64,000 nucleotides of DNA from NCBI GenBank assembly GCA_004376575.1, contig SOJN01000080.1, positions 1 through 64,000 on the forward strand, in the 5' to 3' direction. Each line of letters starts with the position of its first letter. The stretch's first letter is position 1. This DNA comes from a candidate division TA06 bacterium. Its GTDB lineage: Bacteria > Hydrothermota > DG-26 > E44-bin18. The notes below the pieces were generated by a model. It had not been told where the DNA came from, made no database searches, and saw only the letters and a list, made by a program, of their open reading frames with translations. Shown here piece after piece: positions 60,518-64,000 of this stretch. Made by a program: the position numbers and the translations under genes.

Positions 60518-62274
60518 GTTGCTCCCTTTGCCTCGGGCGACAGGTAGGCTTCAATAAGCCTTCCCGCAAGTGGGGCGGCAACACTCCCCCCGTGACCAGC
60601 TTTTTCAACGACGACTATCAGGCAGATGATCGGGGAGTTGAAGGGAGCAAATCCTACAAACAGTGAATGGTCTTCTCCGAAAGGATTCTCGACAGTTCCG
60701 GTTTTGCCCGCGATTTTGAACTGTGAAGATCTGGCCAATCCGCCCGTCCCACCTGGATCATTGACAACTCCGTACATCGCCTCCCTGAGAATCTGTATTG
60801 TACTGTCTTTGAGAGCCACCCTCTGATCTTCAACCTCTGCTCTATACAGCTCTGCCCCTCGGTGACCTATTGCCTTCGAGACAATGTAGGGCCTACACCT
60901 CACTCCCCCAGTAGCTATGCTGGCTATGGCTCTGCAAATCTGAACTGGTGTGCAGAGCATTTCTCCCTGACCAATGGCGAGATTGAGAGCCACGCCCTTT
61001 GACCACTTTCCCCTCCCAAAGCGGTCATTGTACCATTTGCGCGTGGGTACGAGGCCAGAGCTCTCATCCGGCATGTCGAGACCTGTCTTTCGCCCAAAAC
61101 CAAGATCAAGGCCGGCCTCAGCAAGGCGTTCAATCCCGAGGGCAGCCCCTATCTGATAGAAGAACACATCACAGGATTGGACAATGGCTGGAACGATTGT
61201 GAGTCTTCCGTGTTTCGACCAGCAGCCAAATGCTCTATCGCCGTACTTGAATGAACCGGTGCATGGCGCGAATCTGGTCCATCGGCCTGCGGTCCGGGTC
61301 TCAAGCGCAGCTGCCGCAGTCACAATCTTGTATGTCGAACCTGGCGGATAGGCACTCTTACTCACCCTGTCCCACATGGGAGATGCCGGGCTGCTGACCA
61401 GCGTCTCCCATGCCTCCTTGGATATACCCACAGCGAAAAGGTTGGGGTCGAATCCAGGCTTGGAATAGGAGACGAGGACTTCTCCACTTCTGGGGTCCAT
61501 TCCAAAAACACATCCACGCTCGTAGTTGGAAAGTGCCTCTACAGCCAATTGCTGTAGTCTTGAATCAATCGTCAAATGAATGTCGCTTCCGGGCTCTGCA
61601 ACCACCACCTTTCTATCCGGGAAGGGTCCGATCTCTCGTCCCCTTGCGTCGACCTCAACGAACTCCACCCCGTCTTGACCTCTGAGATAGTATTCATAGT
61701 GGGCCTCCAGACCAGTCTCCCCAATCATATCTCCGTACCTGTATCCCCTTTCTGACAAGCTTTTCAGCTTCTTCTGAGAAATCTCTCCAACATATCCGAT
61801 AAGATGGCACAGGGTGTCTCCGAATGGATACCTCCTTATCGGTTCTACCTCAACCGCAACTCCGGGTAAGTCGAGTTTGTGCTCCTCCACCCAGGAGACG
61901 ACCTCTATGCTCACGTCTCTCGCAATTCTCTGTGTGATGAGGGGCCGCTTCTTCGCCTCAGCCAGCTTCACTTTGAGGGCCTGCACGCTCTTGTTCAGGA
62001 CAGGCGAGAGCACACGAGCCAATGTATCGGCGTTCCCGATCTGATAAGGAAGGATCAGAATTGAATAGCCTGGCCGGCTGTCTGCCAGCACTTCACCATC
62101 CCTGCTCAATATTCTTCCCCTGGGCGCGTGGGTAGAAACCATTTTCACCCGGTTTTTTTCAGCAAGTTCGAAATAACGGGAATAGCCGAAGACCTGGAGC
62201 TGGAATGCTCTCAGGCCGAGGAGGGCAAAGATAATTCCAGTAAGACCGATGAGGATTCTGCTCGGCGTCTTCAA
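60514..62274 (-). CDS. mrdA: penicillin-binding protein 2 (elongasome transpeptidase)
   Basis: 586 residues from a TTG at 62274 with AGGTGG about 8 nt upstream; a GTG at 62286 is the alternative. One N-terminal span (LIGLTGIIFALLGLRAFQLQV), the dimerisation domain start THAPRGRILSRDGEVLADSRPGYSI, then the transpeptidase motifs AYPPGSTYK (SxxK), SCD (SxN) and KTGTVENP (KTG). It cross-links peptidoglycan in the elongasome with RodA and MreB. The frame open to 62601 lies inside mreD and is not used. Confidence 0.95.
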   Translation of the reverse strand: MKTPSRILIGLTGIIFALLGLRAFQLQVFGYSRYFELAEKNRVKMVSTHAPRGRILSRDGEVLADSRPGYSILILPYQIGNADTLARVLSPVLNKSVQALKVKLAEAKKRPLITQRIARDVSIEVVSWVEEHKLDLPGVAVEVEPIRRYPFGDTLCHLIGYVGEISQKKLKSLSERGYRYGDMIGETGLEAHYEYYLRGQDGVEFVEVDARGREIGPFPDRKVVVAEPGSDIHLTIDSRLQQLAVEALSNYERGCVFGMDPRSGEVLVSYSKPGFDPNLFAVGISKEAWETLVSSPASPMWDRVSKSAYPPGSTYKIVTAAAALETRTAGRWTRFAPCTGSFKYGDRAFGCWSKHGRLTIVPAIVQSCDVFFYQIGAALGIERLAEAGLDLGFGRKTGLDMPDESSGLVPTRKWYNDRFGRGKWSKGVALNLAIGQGEMLCTPVQICRAIASIATGGVRCRPYIVSKAIGHRGAELYRAEVEDQRVALKDSTIQILREAMYGVVNDPGGTGGLARSSQFKIAGKTGTVENPFGEDHSLFVGFAPFNSPIICLIVVVEKAGHGGSVAAPLAGRLIEAYLSPEAKGAT

Positions 62275-62753
62275 GACACTTTCCACCTGACTCTGACCAA
62301 ATGGAGTCCTAAGAAGATGGCTGCTCCAACAACCGAAGTATATATCGCTCCTGGCACACCATACCTGACAAAGAACCGAATGAAGCTGCTGGGACCTCCT
62401 GAGGAAAACGCAAAGTATAGCAGGGATTCTGCCAGAGAGACGAATAGTAGGACAAGGATCTGCGAGATGTATTTCTCTTGGTACAGGGTCGTTGCCAGGC
62501 TGCCAATAAGGAATCCTGCACTGGTGAGGATGAGTGCATTCAGGCCCATGTGCTCCGGTGAGAAGAGATCCAGAAAAATCCCGCTGGCAAAGCCGAACCA
62601 CATCCCTGAAGACCTCCCCCAGAAGAGCGATATCAATATGAGTGCAACAAGGAATAGATTGGGTTTGACCGATATCACCTGTAGGCTATCGAGAAGCGTG
62701 ACCTCTATGATTGCGGCAAAGAAGAATATGAGAATTCCGCTAGCCAACTTCAT
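62271..62753 (-). CDS. mreD: rod-shape-determining protein MreD
   Basis: 160 residues with five or six hydrophobic spans (IFFFAAIIEVTLLDSL, LFLVALILISLFWG, MWFGFASGIFLDLFSP, LILTSAGFLIGSLATTLY, ILVLLFVSLAESLLYF, VVGAAIFLGLHLV). The layout and place between mreC and mrdA identify MreD. Membrane part of the elongasome. Confidence 0.93.
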   Translation of the reverse strand: MKLASGILIFFFAAIIEVTLLDSLQVISVKPNLFLVALILISLFWGRSSGMWFGFASGIFLDLFSPEHMGLNALILTSAGFLIGSLATTLYQEKYISQILVLLFVSLAESLLYFAFSSGGPSSFIRFFVRYGVPGAIYTSVVGAAIFLGLHLVRVRWKVS

Positions 62754-62756
62754 GGC

Positions 62757-63590
62757 CTATTCCCCGCCCATAGGTCTCTGCTGGGTCCGCCTCATCTCCT
62801 CCAGCCTTACAGATTTCACCACGAAGATTTCCTCCATGCTGGAGAGGTCGGCGGCAGGAGCTATCTCGATGTCGTGGAACAGGCCGGTATTGTCCGGTTT
62901 CATGCTGACTATCACCCCCACCAGCAGACCTTTTGGAAAGATCCCTCCCAGCCCACTTGAAACTATCGTGTCTCCAACACTCACCTGGGCCTGCACTGGT
63001 ACATTCTCCAGAGAACAGTTGGAACCCCCCTTCCATCTGAGGATACCGATCACCCTCGATTTCATCTCAAGACAGCTGACTCTAAAATCCCTATCAAAAA
63101 TGGTTTGCACCAGAGAAGTCCCTTCCACAACTTCAGAAATCTTTCCGACTAACCCTTCAGCAGTTACAACAGGCATTCCCGGCCTGAGTTGAGCGTCTTT
63201 GCCTCTGTCAATTACAAACGATTCTGTGAGCCTGTTGGGATCCCTTCCGATCACCTCAGCGGGCACCAGTTCCAGACCCTTTCTCTTCTTGAAGTCGACC
63301 AGTTTTCTCAGGTTTTTATTCTCGTACTCGAACTGCCTCAACTGTTGATTCTCTATGGAAAGCTCAGTTACCTGCTGCCTCAACATGGCATTTTCGTTGC
63401 TGAGGTTAGAAAGGCCTTTCCAGTGGGCAATCGATTTTTCAAATGGATAGAAGACCACCATTGAGACTGCTCGCGCTACCTTGACCTGCCGGAGGTCTCC
63501 CATAAAAATGAGAATGAGAGAGATACCGACGAGCACACCAAAGATGACTATCTCTCTCTTTGAGTGGGAATCTTTGCTAACGACTTCCAC
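62757..63590 (-). CDS. mreC: rod-shape-determining protein MreC
   Basis: 277 residues: N-terminal membrane span (VIFGVLVGISLILIFMG), coiled coil (NENAMLRQQVTELSIENQQLRQFEYENKNLRKLV) and the double-barrel domain with VIGRDPNRLTESFVIDRGKDAQLRPGMPVVTAEGLVGKISEV and SGLGGIFPKGLLVG. It links MreB filaments to periplasmic PBPs. Confidence 0.95.
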   Translation of the reverse strand: MEVVSKDSHSKREIVIFGVLVGISLILIFMGDLRQVKVARAVSMVVFYPFEKSIAHWKGLSNLSNENAMLRQQVTELSIENQQLRQFEYENKNLRKLVDFKKRKGLELVPAEVIGRDPNRLTESFVIDRGKDAQLRPGMPVVTAEGLVGKISEVVEGTSLVQTIFDRDFRVSCLEMKSRVIGILRWKGGSNCSLENVPVQAQVSVGDTIVSSGLGGIFPKGLLVGVIVSMKPDNTGLFHDIEIAPAADLSSMEEIFVVKSVRLEEMRRTQQRPMGGE

Positions 63591-63591
63591 G

Positions 63592-64000
63592 CTACTCTCT
63601 GGTGGACGTTATGAGAAGGTTTTCGTAGTGCTCAATCTCATCAAGAATCTTGCCCGTGCCCAAGACAACGCATTCCAACGGGTTATTGACAACGCTTATG
63701 GGTAGGTTGGTGTCCTCTCTCAACAGGGCATCGAGGCCCCTCAACAGGGAACCCCCTCCTGTCATCACTATTCCCTTATCCACGATATCTGCAGCCAGCT
63801 CCGGCGGGGTCTTCTCCAGAGCACTTCGCAAAGCTTCTGTTATCAGTGCCACTGGCTCCTTGAGTGCCTCTCTTATCTCGGCAGAGCCGACCTTTATTGT
63901 TTTCGGTATTCCCGCGACGAGGTCAATTCCTCTCACCTCCATTTCGGTCTCTTCTGGAAGGGGTGAAGCGGAGCCTATCCTTATCTTGATCATCTCGGCA
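63592..64000 (-). CDS. mreB: rod-shape-determining protein MreB (3-prime part, cut by window edge)
   Basis: Only the C-terminal 136 or so residues lie in the window; the frame is open to its right edge. PELAADIVDKGIVMTGGGSLLRGLDALLREDTNLPISVVNNPLECVVLGTGKILDEI is the conserved end of the actin-like MreB ATPase. It would be the first gene of the mre/mrd operon if nothing precedes it upstream. Confidence 0.93.
   Translation of the reverse strand, partial: AEMIKIRIGSASPLPEETEMEVRGIDLVAGIPKTIKVGSAEIREALKEPVALITEALRSALEKTPPELAADIVDKGIVMTGGGSLLRGLDALLREDTNLPISVVNNPLECVVLGTGKILDEIEHYENLLITSTRE

Noticed and set aside
62275-62601. N-terminal extension of PBP2 up to 62601
   Set aside because: The region codes for mreD in another frame and the extra residues look random; the SD before 62274 and the membrane span fix the start.
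62128-63192. Plus-strand ORF of 354 codons
   Set aside because: It is antisense to mrdA, mreD and mreC, which are certain; it has no recognisable motif.

Overview
The window reads as one chromosomal piece of an uncultured, rod-shaped, diderm bacterium. Evidence for this is the mreBCD-mrdA-rodA set, lgt, a PorV/PorQ-type outer-membrane protein, and several exported proteins that end in a Por/type IX-secretion-like or FlgD-like C-terminal domain. That combination fits the FCB group or a neighbouring candidate phylum (WOR-3/TA06/Eisenbacteria-like); the exact placement is inference. I found no rRNA, tRNA or CRISPR array.

Positions 1-25,000 are accessory. On the left is an XRE/ImmA-IrrE regulator-protease followed by a DUF4411 PIN protein and a membrane protein (+ strand). 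Opposite lies a four-gene minus-strand operon at 2,867-7,713: a small basic protein, a Rad50/SbcC-like ATPase with a zinc hook, a PD-(D/E)XK nuclease-like protein and an OLD-type ATPase-TOPRIM nuclease. It looks like an anti-phage or DNA-processing system that I cannot match to a named type.

From 7.7 to 24.7 kb comes an array of minus-strand genes, mostly exported or surface proteins: DGGYI-repeat propellers, an FG-GAP/ASPIC protein, a right-handed beta-helix, a lipoprotein and others. The array also holds a PIN-like protein with a DUF2321 zinc-ribbon partner and a KAP NTPase. Eight copies of one compact expression module recur in the same orientation. Each has TTGACS, exactly 17 bp, TACACT, a leader of about 30 nt, GGAGG and an ATG in the loop of a GGGCGC/GCGCCC hairpin. 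Interleaved are two near-identical copies of a small ArsR-type regulator gene bordered by perfect palindromes; the same palindromes lie 50-90 bp upstream of several modules. This looks like a self-contained regulon built from repeated parts. One module has been split from its upstream palindrome by a 522-bp deleted insertion sequence with a clear 6-bp target duplication.

Positions 25,000-64,000 are core genome, almost all on the minus strand. In transcription order the units are: mreB-mreC-mreD-mrdA-rodA-lgt; comF, a pyruvate-kinase C-terminal-like protein, an exported nitroreductase and queH; an eight-gene operon of cupin, crotonase, HD hydrolase and two aconitase/LeuCD-type enzyme pairs around one isocitrate/isopropylmalate-type dehydrogenase; ptsH-ptsI, SIS isomerase, sugar nucleotidyltransferase, metK and ahcY; a thioredoxin/CxxCH/FMN-binding exported protein; the PorV-like gene; lepB; grpE-dnaK-dnaJ-rsmE-hinT-rpsU-cvpA-mutS2; and dnaG-rpoD. 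Good sigma-70-type promoters are visible before several of these units. Dispersed repeat elements sit between the transcription units.
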